From: Aureobasidium sp. EXF-3400 | Taxonomy: Eukaryota > Ascomycota > Dothideomycetes > Dothideales > Saccotheciaceae | Reading direction: 5' to 3' | Length of the DNA stretch: 64,000 nucleotides | NCBI GenBank assembly: GCA_024195585.1 | Contig: SWBL01000300.1 | Coordinates: forward strand, 1-64,000 | In this document: in pieces, positions 31,177 to 42,775 of the stretch | Layout of the letters: every line of letters begins with the position of its first letter | Numbering within the stretch: the first letter of the stretch is position 1 | The notes under the pieces: model-generated | What the model was told of the DNA's origin: nothing | The model's input: the letters and a program-made list of their open reading frames with translations, nothing else | Database searches by the model: none | Program-made: the position numbers and the translations under genes

Positions 31177-34100
31177 CTAAACAGGTGTCAAGCCTCCTGC
31201 CTGACTGGTCAATACTAACAGGTCACACTCCGTCACGTTGTTACCAGTCACGATCCACTGCACGTCGCCACTCAAAAGAGTCTGCAACCCCTTCTCGTAA
31301 TCGCTCACCAAAAAGACCTTGGATCCTTGCCACCTAGGCGCTGTGCACCAAGCCAACAGGTAATTATGGCCGTCAGTATCAGCTGCCACATAGGCAACAA
31401 CACCCTCGGGAGTCGAGACTGGCACAAGCGTGATGAGCTGTGCACCCCATGGTGTATCCAACACCTGTGAGGCACGAAGTCGGGAGACGCCATAGGCCGT
31501 CATAGTGTCTGGATAATAGTGGAACATACGCTCCGATTCATCCTTAAAGGCAATGGAGTTCTCACTGTAGAATTGCGTTCCAGGAGATGCGGCTCCAGTG
31601 CTGCCGACCATATAGAAGTTGCCATCTTCTGCAGCTGCGAGGGTCGACTTTTGGCGAGTGTCGAGATTGGTCAGTGTAGTCCAGCCAGTGAATGGCTCTC
31701 CGGATCCTGCTGTGGGCACAGCGCCAGCAACACCCACTGTCGCTGACTTCATGATATCCTCGAAAGTCGGGAATTTATACTTGTTCTCGCCGATGAAGAC
31801 GGCAGTCGCGGTCGGGACCGCTGCACCAAGAGTGTAAGTGCCGCCAGCAAGGTTCCCACCAGGCACGTAGTCAAAAGAGGGGGCTTGGAGGTTAGGCGGT
31901 AGTGTTGGAGCAGCGTTGGCAGCTCCGATGACTGGCACCGCTTGTGTACTCTCGACAGTTGGTGCGGCATTTGCGGCAGCAATGGTGGGTATGGCATTTC
32001 CTTCGGGCATGACGGGTGCTGCTTGAGTACTCTCGACAGCAGGGACAGCGTTTGAGGCTTGCATAACGGGTATGCCTTCCGAAAATACAGGTGCTGCTTG
32101 AGGTTGACCGAGCACAGGCACGCCACTCGCCGCGGCGATAGTAGGAATCGCATTTCCAGAAGAGATTGCAGGTGCTGCCTGAGACACTGAAATAGCAGGC
32201 ATAGAACCTGCCGCAGAGACTTGAGGTACTGCCATGCCCGCGGCAATTGCAGGCACTTGTCTCGCTTGCAAATTTGCGTTGTCATGGAAGGTAGCGAGGT
32301 CAGGATGGACGATCATCATTCGCTGTGCTTGCAAGTCGCGCTTCATGTATGCTGAGGGGCTGTACCAAGGTCAATTAACATATTGTCACACGAAGAATTG
32401 GGACTCAAGACTTACTCAGGCACGAGTCTGAATTCATCGAGTCGAACGTCAAAGTCGTCAGACGTACATTCCACCTCAATACCCACCTTGACCTTGTATG
32501 AAGGTGCATTGTCCTTCGCTGGGATGGTTATAGCGACCTGGAGAGAGCAAAAGTGTCAACACAGCTCGTAGATATACAGAATGAACGACTCACCTGGGTG
32601 CCCCCGCTGCTTCCCAAACCTATTGGCAGATTACCGGTATTTGACGAAGTCTTTGGCAAGATTGGCCTGTCAAAGGTAATGTCGTTTTTGTACCATTGTG
32701 AGTTAGCATCAGTGCCTTCCACAAACCACTTGTTGACCTTGCAACTGGTGCGGTCGCTGCCTCTTTCGATGCGACCAGAGACCTCTGCATTGTACTGAGA
32801 ATATGTGCAGAGGTCCACCACTTGGGAGACAGTGAATTTCCACGGTCCTTGAGGTTGCGTACAAGCATCATCACAGCCGCCGTCACACTCGCCACTAGGA
32901 AGACATGTGCCAGGACAAATCTTCCAGAAACACCATTGCCCGCCAAAGGTTTCTCTGTGCACGGATCTACAACAGCATCAGTGAAGTCCTGTGGGACACA
33001 TGAAACGGATGGACTCACAGTTCGCCATCCTTGCCTTCCGCTTGTACCCCCATATCAGCATTGTCATGACCAACCAAAGGCGTCCAATACGAGAGGCCAT
33101 TATCAAGATCTGGGTTTCTGAACACATTATCAACCAGCTCGCAACCAGCTCTGGTTTTTCCACCAACTGCTGGCTGTTCCTGCTGTCTGACAGTCGTGAC
33201 ACCGTTGTCGTTGACGCATCCTTCAATAAACTTCGGGCCTTCCCACTTGCCCAGCTCAAACTGCGATTTCAATGTTAGTTCGCCCTATGGAATGACCTTT
33301 TGATAAACTTACAGCGCCTACTAGAGGAACCTCGAGCTCCAGAGAGTTAACCACGTTGCTGTAGAAATAGATGCCAGCACACTCATCACCTCCGAGTTGA
33401 ACACCCTCTTCATTATCGTAAGAAGCGGAATACTCAGCCACAGCTTGGATAGCAGGTGTGTTAACTAGGGCAAGAGATTCTTCCCAGATGCCGTCAAGAA
33501 CGCTCACACCGAGATTGATACCGATAGGAATACCGAGGGAGGCTGTAGCCGTGATCTCTCCTGAGGCTTTGAAAACAGGTGTGACAATCGGGGAGAAGCC
33601 ATAACTCTTGGCAGATCCAGGCAGGAGGAAGTCAACGAACATGCCCATCTCGGGCCAGTCGAGATTGACACCAGCGAGGACTTGACCCACAGCCTCAACC
33701 TCGATCTTGGCGACAAGGTCGACAGTAAGATATGGGCCAATGGTGATGACACCGGGAATGGAAAAACCTGGCAAACCAATGTCGGGCGTTAAGGGAATTT
33801 CCAAGATGGGACGTTCGAATTTGTAGAAGCCGTCGACACCAATCTGAACATTCGCATTCAGATCACCACGAAGACGGAGGCTGAGGCGTGTTGGTCCAAT
33901 GATGGTAAAGGTTGCTGATCCCGTAGTATAGATCGAACCATGTATTCCGCAGTCGACACACCAGACAGTAACACCAGGTTCCGGCAGTTGCTCAACGCCA
34001 TCGATCTTGAAGGTCAGGATTTGATCAGCACCAGTCATCTTGGCTAGCGTATCGAAGCTGAGAGGGTCAAAGGCTTCTCCGCCGTCCTCGGGTGACCACT

Positions 34101-36182
34101 TCCAGAGTTCGAACCCTCCATCACCCCAAGGACATTCATCCAACAATCTCGAATTTGGTTCGAGAGCCACAGGGATGGTGAAGGATGCACTTGGATTCCA
34201 GGTGGGCAACAAGGACTCGGCTAGGTTGCGTACTGCGGTCACCACTGCCTTAACAACAGCAATAACCACATCCACAATGAACTTGAGCACTTTGACCACG
34301 CCTGATAGGAAATCACCGAAGCCGCGCTTCTGGATGCCTCTTCGAGTGAGCACGCTAGAGGTCCCAGCTTCAGGAATGTTGGCCGAAGTGATGCCAGTAT
34401 TTGGGGCCCATCTGCTCAGAGCACCATTCAGATTTGCAACATCTCTCAAATAAGTGAAGAAGTCGTCAACATGTCTGTCGAACTCGTTGTCGCAAGCCAC
34501 TTGGGAGAAATACTTCGAGATACCGGAGGGCATCGGACTGGGAACAACGCCGCACTTGCCAGTACCAGTGGGTGGTACGAGTGTATCGAAGGACTCGCGT
34601 GAGGTAGAATTCGTGGCCAGAGATGAGGTCGGTGTGGCTGATCTGGTATTATCGGCAGGGACTGACGAAGGACTGGCGGTTGACTGAGCAAGTGCTACCA
34701 GAGCCTTTAGTCTATTGGTAGAGGAAGATGACGTCTGGCTTGAGCTTCGTAGTGTACTTGAGCTTTGTAGTGTACTTGAGCTTTTTGAATTTGCGGCGTT
34801 TAGCTTACTCGAACTTGCAGTGCTTAGCTTGCTCGGACTTTCGAAAGTGGAGATCGACTTGGAAGATGTTCTCGAACTTTGGCTGCTAGTCCGTGAGGAC
34901 GAACGTGAGGACTGCGAGGAGGATCTAGCTGAACTGAGCGAACTAGCCACGCTTGCCTTGGATGAAGGGCGGGAAGTTGCAATACTCGAGCTAGATGAGG
35001 ATTTTGCAGAGCTCGATCTCGATGTTGTCTTAGAACTTGTGGTACCAGACTTGGAGGTACTGCGCATAGTTGTACTGCTCGATGTACGTGAACTTGAGAT
35101 GCTGGATCTTGCTGTAGCGCTCGAACTCTTCATGCTTGATGATGACTTTGTTGAAGCACGCAGACTTGTAGTACTCGACTTGCGGGAACTTTTAGCACTC
35201 GAGCTCGTAGAACTACGACTTGAAGAAGTAGATAAATGAGAAGAAGAACGCGACGAGCTGCTAAGACCACGGGATGTGGTTGTCGTACGCGAAGATAAGC
35301 TTGATGAGACGGACGATGATGAAGGGCGCGACGTCGAAGACGAGCTGAAATGCATCAGTACAAATAACTCCATGAAAAGCCTTGATCCGAATATCTGTGC
35401 ACTAACCTGGTGGACGAGCGCGATGTGCTTGGCGACACAGCGGCTATCTTGACCGGAGGCGCTACCTGCTGTTCCGTTTGTGGGCTGCCAGCCGCTTCCC
35501 AATGTCCCCAGACTATGTTGAACTCTTTGATAGCTTGCTCCACCGAGATCTGTTGACCTTTTGCAGTAGCGGTCAAAGTCTTCTGGTCATATGAGATAAG
35601 TGAGGTGTTGAAGAAGCCGAACTGACCGGGATAGGTGATGTGGCACGACTTGTCAGAGCTTACGAAGACAATAGTGTCTCCTGTCCAGTTGGTCTTAGCA
35701 GCAGTAAGACTACCCACTGAATCTAGCTTGATCAACATTTGATCTTGTTGACAAGTCACATTCTTGACGTAAGCGGAATGATCGAGGATGACAGCATCCC
35801 AGTGAAAAGTCGCATCCAATGTAGCTACCATGTCAGCATCTTGGAATTCTAAAGCTCACTTGAGTCAGTGGGATGATTGATCTACACTTCGATTGAGTTA
35901 CGTACGGATGCCACCGTCCTTAGTGTAGAAGAGGGAGTGCTCTTGCCTGGAGTGTAAATGCACTACATCTCTTTTGTCGAGATGCGGATGTATCGCAGGG
36001 AAGAGATGATTGTGGCTCTGATAACCAGCAGGCTCTTCCCTTTTCCGCAGTGGTTGTTCAATGATAGGTGCACGTTGTGGTTTGAGAGGTTTGACATCTC
36101 GCTGATCGAAGGTGTACACGAACGAATCAGCGGCCCTCGCCGTCACTACCCAGATCAACAAAAGAGAGAGAAACCCCTTCAT
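31177..36182 (-). CDS. Large secreted multi-domain protein (DUF7029/DUF7223-like), 1552 aa
   Basis: Seven exons: 36182-35906, 35848-35407, 35344-33313, 33260-33019, 32954-32594, 32537-32416, 32359-31177, with introns of 52-64 nt; all phases agree. A signal peptide (MKGFLSLLLIWVVTARAAD) is followed by Kex2-type sites (LRKREEP, LDKRDVV). Residues about 95-215 hold a beta-rich domain (MVATLDATFHWDAVILDHSA, FNIVWGHW) resembling fungal DUF7029. Then come about 210 residues of almost pure Ser/Thr/Arg/Lys, a second KR site (IQKRGFGDFLSG) followed by a hydrophobic helix (FIVDVVIAVVKAVVTAVRNL), a beta-barrel-like domain resembling DUF7223 (TIIGPTRLSLRLRGDLNANV), a Cys-rich module (CPGTCLPSGECDGGCDDAC), Ala/Pro repeats and a C-terminal beta domain. 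Domain names come from family memory, so treat as tentative. Likely extracellular or cell-wall; function unknown. Confidence 0.8.
31880..32260 (-). repeat. Coding repeats, about 27-residue Ala/Pro units
   Basis: Within exon 7 of the large secreted protein: units such as QAAPAISSGNAIPTIAAASG, QAAPVFSEGIPVMQASNAV, QAAPVMPEGNAIPTIAAANA and a short QAVPVIGAANAAPTL follow one another, with a VEST spacer in two of them. The DNA repeats are diverged, so the array is old. Confidence 0.75.
34700..35344 (-). repeat. Serine-rich low-complexity coding tract
   Basis: The first 210 or so residues of exon 3 consist almost only of S, T, R, K and A (pattern SSSRSSSRTSSQSSRTSSKS). The DNA is a degenerate hexanucleotide-like array of Ser codons. 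Expected to be O-glycosylated and extended. Confidence 0.8.
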
Positions 36183-37909
36183 GGTAGCAGCAAAGTGACG
36201 ACTGCCGCAGGGTAGTGTTGGACGAAGACGAGGAAGGACGAAAGACATGATTTTGAGCAGGTTACCATGCTGTACCTATATGCGCGCCCCTGTACATGCT
36301 GATGCATTCTCCACAGCACAGTCGACAACAATTGACCGCTGTGGTCGAATGGCAAAATCGCTGACCTGAGACAGTTGGAGTCGGACCTGAGAAACGACGA
36401 CGTTCTACGGCCGCCAACCGTTGCCACTGCTGATTGCGGTTTCGGCAGAAATTGTGCGTAGCGCCTCCGTCTTCAGGAACAACATGGTTTAAGATATTGA
36501 AGACTCACAAGTTGATCCCTCTTCTCATATTGTTCAAAAGAGGCTCCGCGAGTTCTTTTGACTCTGTATCCCCGTGTGTCATTCCTGAGGACCTTTACAC
36601 AGAGAGAAGCAGTTACCGCAGTTGACATGGCATCACAACAATAAGCCAGCGGTTCGAGCAGAATATACCTGCCAAGGGAAAACATAACCGTAACATTGTG
36701 AGCTGAACATGTAGTGTCGGGGCGGCTGTGAATAGTGATTGTTCCGCATACCTAGTTTGAACCTGTAGGGAAGCTCCGGCCAGCTCTCACATATTGCCCA
36801 CATCTTAGCGCTTCGGACGTCCCAAACTGGAGAACGCGACTTCAAAGCTCACGCGGACAACGATGAGACAGTACAATCAAACGGCTTTAGGTCTAGAGAT
36901 GTGAAAGATCTAGGGGGTGAAAAACCCTGAACGAGAGCGATTTCTCGGCGCCAAGTCGCCAAGGACGCAGGAGAAGCGGCTTCAGATCCCTCCATCAACA
37001 TTCATGATTTTCCGAGATGAGATTTCAGTGCAATGGACAACCGTAGAAGTCTGGATTATCGGCAGCTCCGTATACTTGTTGAGGTTCTCATGTGGTCCGA
37101 CGCTGTTTTCCTTACACCGACCTTTTCCGGGACAAGATGTTTCTCAAGCTCAAACCCGTCAATGAACAGCACAAGTTGAGTTCCGAAGACAGCTGCACGA
37201 GGACGACTGCGTATGCTCAAGACATGAGGCTATCTGAATAGGTCTGGGTATGACACTTCACATGGATCAGCAATATCCTTAGCTGTATCACAACGTGCAA
37301 GACTGCCTCCCTGCGGACGAATCTGAAATCTCATGACTTTTGTTGCTTGTGAATGGCATAGCTACAACCACCCGAATGTTGCTAGCAATAGAGCTGAAAC
37401 CACAACGTTAGAACAACGAAAGCAGACCTCCACAAACATACACAGCCGTTAGACAACGTCGAGCTGGAAGAACCTTCGGGAACGGGACCGATATCTATAA
37501 GCCGATGTCTCTTTATAACGAATACGGGCCTGAAACGTTCGGCTGCCGAGCGTAACTTCCAACAGTCCAACTTGTACAAGGCTGAGCAGTAGTTATAGGG
37601 CTTCGGTTTGAGCGCCAAGGTGGTCATACCAAGTGGGTAAGTGGTTCTCTGAAAGCCATCAACGCTTACATTGGACTGTTTTGGCCTCACCAAAACATCA
37701 ACTTGTGGCTGACTGTCTGGTTCTGGCTCGAGACACGGTCATGTCCGTAGCTGAGCAAAGGTGCATACCGTCTGGTCAGGAAATTGCTTGGAAAGATATT
37801 TTGCCAAGTCGAAAATATGGCTGAAGACCTGAGTATATCTAGTCTGGGATACCACTCGGTTTAGAAGGTCATCGTCAACAAGCTCACTCATTCTTCCCTT
37901 CCTCTCAAC
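36183..37909. other. 1.7-kb intergenic region, no supported gene
   Basis: Divergent promoter region between the large secreted protein (minus) and the 596-aa surface protein (plus). Short frames only. A tRNA A-box-like string near 36345 could not be folded into a cloverleaf. Confidence 0.45.
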
Positions 37910-39940
37910 ATGCATCTGGTGCTTTCATTTGCTGCCCTTGTGGGTGCTGTGGTGGCTCAAGACGTTTCGTCAACTGTCAACACACAATGCTTCACTCGTT
38001 ATGCCTTGCAGAGTGCTACAAACATCGAGACTGTCGATTTGGCTACCACTACAACTCGTACTGCAACCGTTTCTGTCACAGAGACTCCTCAGGAGACTGT
38101 CACGCCCCCCGAGGTGACCAGTTCCGTGACAACCACCCGTACTGTCTTTAAGACCACCACCCTGCCCATTCACACTGATACATACACTACATCCATCACC
38201 ATGAGTACTACATTGACCAATACCGAGACCGAAAGCTATACTCAGACCGTTACCACGTCCTCAACCACGACTGTGCAGTCGACAACCACGGTAGGTTTCT
38301 GTCAATCTACCAGTCCTTATTCAATGTTAAATGGAGAAACCACAGGTTCCCGCCCCTGCCGGATTCACGGCTCTAGCTCAGATGGCAGGCTATGCTCAGA
38401 AGCGCAATGCAGTCGTCGAGAGACGTGAAGCTCTTCAGTCGAGAGGCGAGATTAAGGGTGTCCTTCCCATCATTCCGGCAGCTGAACCAGCTTCTGCTGA
38501 TCTTGTCGCTCGTGCAGTCAGCACCAGCACCAAGAAATCATCATCGACCAGCTCGAAGAAGACCAGCACTACGAGCTCCAAAAACTCCGCTGCTACCAGC
38601 ACCTGTGTTGCGTCTGACCCTGTCATTGCTGCCATCAAGAATGACTTTGGCACGCCTCTTGCATTCTGCCAATGGTGGGTTGGAGCTTCGTACAAGTCGA
38701 CCAGCCCGATTCCTGGCATCTCTCCTGCCGACATCAACAGAGTTTGCAGCTGCATCAAAGCTACTCCGGCCCTCATTGGCGGAAGTGCAACCAAGGCAAT
38801 GGCATCGCCTACTGGCGTCAGCAAGGTAGCAAACCTGGATACTCTCCGCAAGCTTGTGGCTCAGCCTCTTCCTTTCTGCAGTTTCTACTTGAACTCGTAA
38901 GTATCTCGAACCTAAGTTTGGTTGTTACGGCTGCTGATCGCTCCTGTCACAGTCCCACGCGTAGTGGTAGTCCTTTCGCAGCACTCTCCGCACCTGCGGT
39001 CTCTCAAGTCTGCAAGGCTGTCACTGCCACACCGACTTTGGTCAGCTCGGCCAAGTCCACTTCTACGAGATCAAGCAGCACTTCCACCAAGAGCAGCAGC
39101 TCATCCAAGGTCACCTCTTCCTCCAGCAAGCCTGTAACCAGCTCGAGCAGCAAGGCCAGCATCAGTCAGCTCCCCACAGTGGGTCAGCAGTATCCAGTTG
39201 CTGTTTCCTGTACCAGAAGCACTACTATTCTTACTACTCTGAGCACAACCTTCACAGCCGCTACTGTCACTTCCACTGCTCAAGTCCCAACCAAGATGGT
39301 CACCTTCACCAACACCTTCACGTCGACCGTTACAGAGGTTCCTGCAGATCAAACAAAGATTATCACCATTGCCACTGATACTGTTACTTCTACCTCGACC
39401 TCCACCAGCAGCACCACCGAGTGAGTGTTCAGATGTTTTTACGCACCCAGAAGCTTGGTGCGTGTTTCCTCAGGGTTTGTGACTGACCCTTCTTCCAGGA
39501 CCCAAACCGCAACCTTTACTGTTGCTGTCGCCTCAGCCACTTTCTTGGCCCAGTGCGCACCCGCAAACATTGTCAGCAGTGCCGTGGGTCAAAAGATCGG
39601 CACCATCAGCTTCAACAAGGCATTCACGCTGCAATCGCTCTACTTGCAAGACACCACCGGTTATGGCTGCTGTGGTAATTATGCTCCATCCAACCCATGT
39701 TCGCAACTGCTAATCGCGTTCACAGCACAATGCGCCCTCACCGCAAACTGTGCTGGATATGCTCAGGCTCCTGTGTCTCAGGGCGGTGCTTGCTACTACC
39801 TGACCACTGATGGTCGTTGCGACGTCGAGCAGAGCTGGGGTGATCGCTTCCACTACTACAACACCAACGGTGCTGGCTACCAGGTCGGAAACGGACAGTG
39901 TGGTTTCTTGGGTCCTCAAGCCGGAGTTCCTGTCTTGTAG
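37910..39940 (+). CDS. Modular Ser/Thr-rich secreted protein with PAN-like end, 596 aa
   Basis: Five exons (37910-38290, 38346-38896, 38953-39420, 39499-39674, 39726-39940) with introns of 51-78 nt and consistent phases. Signal peptide MHLVLSFAALVGAVVAQDV. Residues 20-127 are Thr/Val-rich (TSITMSTTLTNTETESYTQT). Exon 2 has KR/ERR sites (YAQKRNAVVERREALQSR) and a Ser/Lys linker, then a cysteine module with FGTPLAFCQWWVGASYKSTS and VCSCIKATPALI. Exon 3 has a diverged partner of its end (PFAALSAPAVSQVCKAVTAT) and another Ser/Thr tract. The C-terminal 130 residues (LQSLYLQDTTGYGCCAQCAL, ANCAGYAQAPVSQGGACYYL) look like a PAN/apple-type cysteine module ending GQCGFLGPQAGVPVL. Probably a wall-associated or secreted carbohydrate/protein-binding protein; role inferred from architecture. 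Confidence 0.75.
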
Positions 39941-40146
39941 GTGGCTGGGACTGACGGAGCACCCCAGAAGGACAAGTGAACCTGTTCTCCTCCTATTTCG
40001 TATGTCTCTGCGTATTGCTGTTTCTCCAAGTCTGTGTCTTACAAATGTCATAATGTCTTTTTTTCTATTTGAGCAAAACGTAATGCCATCAAAAAGTTGC
40101 CATCCATTTCGGTAACTTGGAATCCTCCTACAGCATCGGCTTTGTT

Positions 40147-40608
40147 CTAACCCTCTACATCTACCATACCATCACACTCAATCTCAACAAGCATATCAGG
40201 ATCCACAAATCCACCAACAACAATCATCGTAGCAGCGGTTCCATGATCACTTCCATTCTGCTTTCCCAAGACTTGGCTGAATGCTTCCGCTACAGCTGTG
40301 CAATCTTCCTGTCGTTGTACAAACATCTTTGTACGGACTATGTTCTCAGCTCCACGCCCTCCGAGCGCTTGTATGGCTTTGATGATCTCTTGGAATGCGA
40401 CCAGGGCTTGGGCTTTTGCGTCGCCTGGGTGAAGGACTTTGGGGCTGGTGGCCTTTGAGGATGAATCGACGGCTGTGGTGCCAGAGACGAGAATGAAGGG
40501 GCCGCGGCGAACGGCGCGGTAGTAGCCGATCTTTGCTTCCCAGGGAGAGTTGGTGGCATAGTATTGCTTCTTGGCTGTTGTTGGGCTTGCAGTCACTTGA
40601 GGAAACAT
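40147..40608 (-). CDS. RidA/YjgF-family protein, 153 aa
   Basis: Single exon beginning MFPQVTASPTTAKKQYYATN. The YjgF fold pattern is clear: RRGPFILVSGTTAVDSSSKA, then GDAKAQALVAFQEIIKAIQA, then NIVRTKMFVQRQEDCTAVAE, then TAATMIVVGGFVDPDMLVEI, including the I-E-C-D ending. RidA proteins hydrolyse reactive enamine/imine intermediates; this looks like one of the larger fungal paralogues and lacks an obvious mitochondrial presequence. In classical RidA the key Arg lies in a V-R-x-x-V segment; here the equivalent is I-V-R-T-K-M. Substrate unknown. Confidence 0.88.
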   Translation of the reverse strand: MFPQVTASPTTAKKQYYATNSPWEAKIGYYRAVRRGPFILVSGTTAVDSSSKATSPKVLHPGDAKAQALVAFQEIIKAIQALGGRGAENIVRTKMFVQRQEDCTAVAEAFSQVLGKQNGSDHGTAATMIVVGGFVDPDMLVEIECDGMVDVEG

Positions 40609-41020
40609 TGTGATGTGCTTTCAGGTGCTATTGTCCCAGCAAGATAAACTTTCGTTTCGACGATGCGATGTAGTCCTTGTGCGTGCGAATGGTCCTGATA
40701 ATTGGGTAACATCGAAGGATGGAAGCAATTCGTGAAAGAAGCGGACTGTATGTGGTTGAGAGTCGACCTTGGTCGTGAGTCATTTAACAGCCACATCGCG
40801 AAGCCGCAGCCAAGACAAGGATATACTAACCAATTCCTTCGAGCTGACAGTTGAGGAGCTCACTGAATGATATCATAGATTCCGTTGTAGGTAAAGGGAA
40901 AAGGACTAGTACATTGGCTCATCCCATGAGCGTAACCTGGAAATGTAGCTCAAGATACTGTGATAATTCATGATTATGCGATCCTGAGGTTTTCCTCAGT
41001 AGGAGCGGAAGACGGTCTCT
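40609..41020. other. Intergenic region
   Basis: Upstream of the RidA-family gene and downstream of the esterase gene (both minus). Contains GAGCTGACAGTTGAGG near 40845, a loose match to the CTGACAGCTGA motif seen elsewhere. No gene. Confidence 0.4.
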
Positions 41021-42775
41021 TCATCCAGAGTGAGCATAGAAGAAGTCCATCACAATCGGCGTAGCGTCAATCGGTGCTCCAGCATTGATGCTGACCCAAG
41101 CATGACCCCATCCCGCGACCTTGTAGTGGGTCACCAATCCCTGCACACCCTTTGAAGCTCCGAACTCGTACTTTGTGACGTTACCACTAGCTAAGGATGT
41201 GGTCACGTTCGAGTTCGACAATCCATCTCTGAGAGCCCAATCAGTGACCCAATGCGGTACTGCTGGCAGACAATAACCTCGCCGAGGTCCACCAGGATAT
41301 GGGATCGTGCCGTCTGCATCGCCATGGAACTCGAGCATGGGGAGGTTGGATCGACCTGGTGAGCAGACCGACTGGGTGATAGTGTTTGTGAGAACAGAGG
41401 GAGGATTGCAGGTGCCTGTCGTGTTGGTGTACTCTGCTCCGGAATTTGCTGCGAAAGTACTGAAGCGTGTGGAAAGTGTTGGATCGCAGGCAAGAGTACC
41501 AACGAACCCTCCACCGTTGGAAAATCCAGCAGCCAGCATGCGACTTGTGTCGATACAGTAGTTCGTCGAGATGTAATCAAGCAAGTCGCTGGTGAAGCCC
41601 AGATCGTCGTAATTGCCTCCCACGGTAGCCGGATCACCTTCCCATTGTTCCTGGCCCAAGTCAGCTTTGATTCAATAATTACAGAAGCGCCGTGACTTAC
41701 ATTTATGCCTAGGGGATAGACAGAGATAGCATAAGGATTCCAAGTCTCACTCGACAGCTGCGAGTCGCTTTCGACTGATAGTTGATTGTTCGATCGTCCG
41801 TGGTAAGCAACAATGAGCGGTGCGGCCTTGTTGTTCTTGTATGAGGTGGGCACATGGACGTTGAAAGATCTGATTACGCCATTGGACGTGATATTGAAAG
41901 TGGTAGAAGACCCACCCAATTGAATACCGGCGGGTAATGCGGATCCACAACCCGAACTTGCTTTACTATTGCCCGAAGCAGGGACTGGATAGTTCTGAGT
42001 GTTGATCATGAATGCACTACTTGCGGAGGGGTTAGTGATCAAGCTTGAGAAAGCCTTTTTGAAATAGCATGCAGTGCCGATATAAGTGACAGCCGCGCAG
42101 TTTGTGGTGGCTTCGCAAGCTGCAAGACACAGAGTAAAGCTGGAGGCAGATGTCGAACCGAAGGATCCCGGATTCGTGTCGAACCCGCACAGGATTTGCC
42201 AATCTTTTCCTGCAGAGTCTACAAAAGTTGTAAAATTCGAAGACGGGCATGATAAACTGGTCGAAGCAGAAGCGGCGACTACTGTAGCCGAAGCTGATGA
42301 TGATACAGAAGTGGCTAGAGTAGACGCGACACTGCTTTTCGACGACGAAACTGCATTGGCTACCCTGATAGCAGAGATGTAGTTGGCAGGGGCAGACGGA
42401 TAGCTGCCCATGCTCTTCTTCAGCCAACATGTGCCTGCCACTAATGTCAGCATTCATACCGTTTCTCAGCAGTCTTGATCGATTATCACCAGAGCCGACA
42501 CCACCCGTACCGCCGACATAAGTAAAGCCTTGACACCCAGCTGATGCCGCAGCATCGCAAGCAGTCATGCAATCCAGATATGAGGAGCTTGCGCCAGTAT
42601 TTGTGTAAGATCCGACACTGTTGTCTGCTGAACAGGTGACGCGATATGTGCTGCCATTGCCGTCCGTTATGGTCTGGCCATCCGCGCTAGGACACTGACT
42701 TGCAGTGGGTATTGATTGTGCGCGCGCAAATGCTGTGACGGAAAGCAGGACGAGAAGAGCAATTTTCCGGGCCAT
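41021..42775 (-). CDS. Secreted esterase (CE1/feruloyl-esterase-like) with two PAN-like modules, 542 aa
   Basis: Exons 42775-42511, 42434-41701 and 41650-41021, with introns of 76 and 50 nt. Signal peptide MARKIALLVLLSVTAFARAQ. Two cysteine-rich modules follow, each with the pattern C..S....C..AC.....C....Y: one near residues 45-95 (SSSYLDCMTACDAAASAGCQ ... GTCWLKK) and one near 150-215 (SFTLCLAACEATTNCAAVTY ... ACYFKKAF), separated by a Ser/Ala linker. The catalytic domain starts at about residue 240: FNVHVPTSYKNNKAAPLIVA-YHG, nucleophile in AAGFSNGGGFVG, Asp in LEFHGDADGTIPY, His in VAGWGHAW. This matches the alpha/beta-hydrolases acting on feruloyl or acetyl esters of plant polysaccharides, or PHB-depolymerase-like relatives. 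The exact first donor (42510 or a few bases on) is uncertain. Confidence 0.83.

Noticed and set aside
36338..36410. Possible tRNA (TGGTCGAATGGC A-box, GGAGTCGGACC B-box-like)
   Set aside because: No 7-bp acceptor stem and no anticodon loop with T33 could be formed.
37910..42775. Surface protein, RidA and esterase as a biosynthetic cluster
   Set aside because: No core synthase, tailoring set or transporter is present; adjacency of secreted proteins alone is not a cluster.
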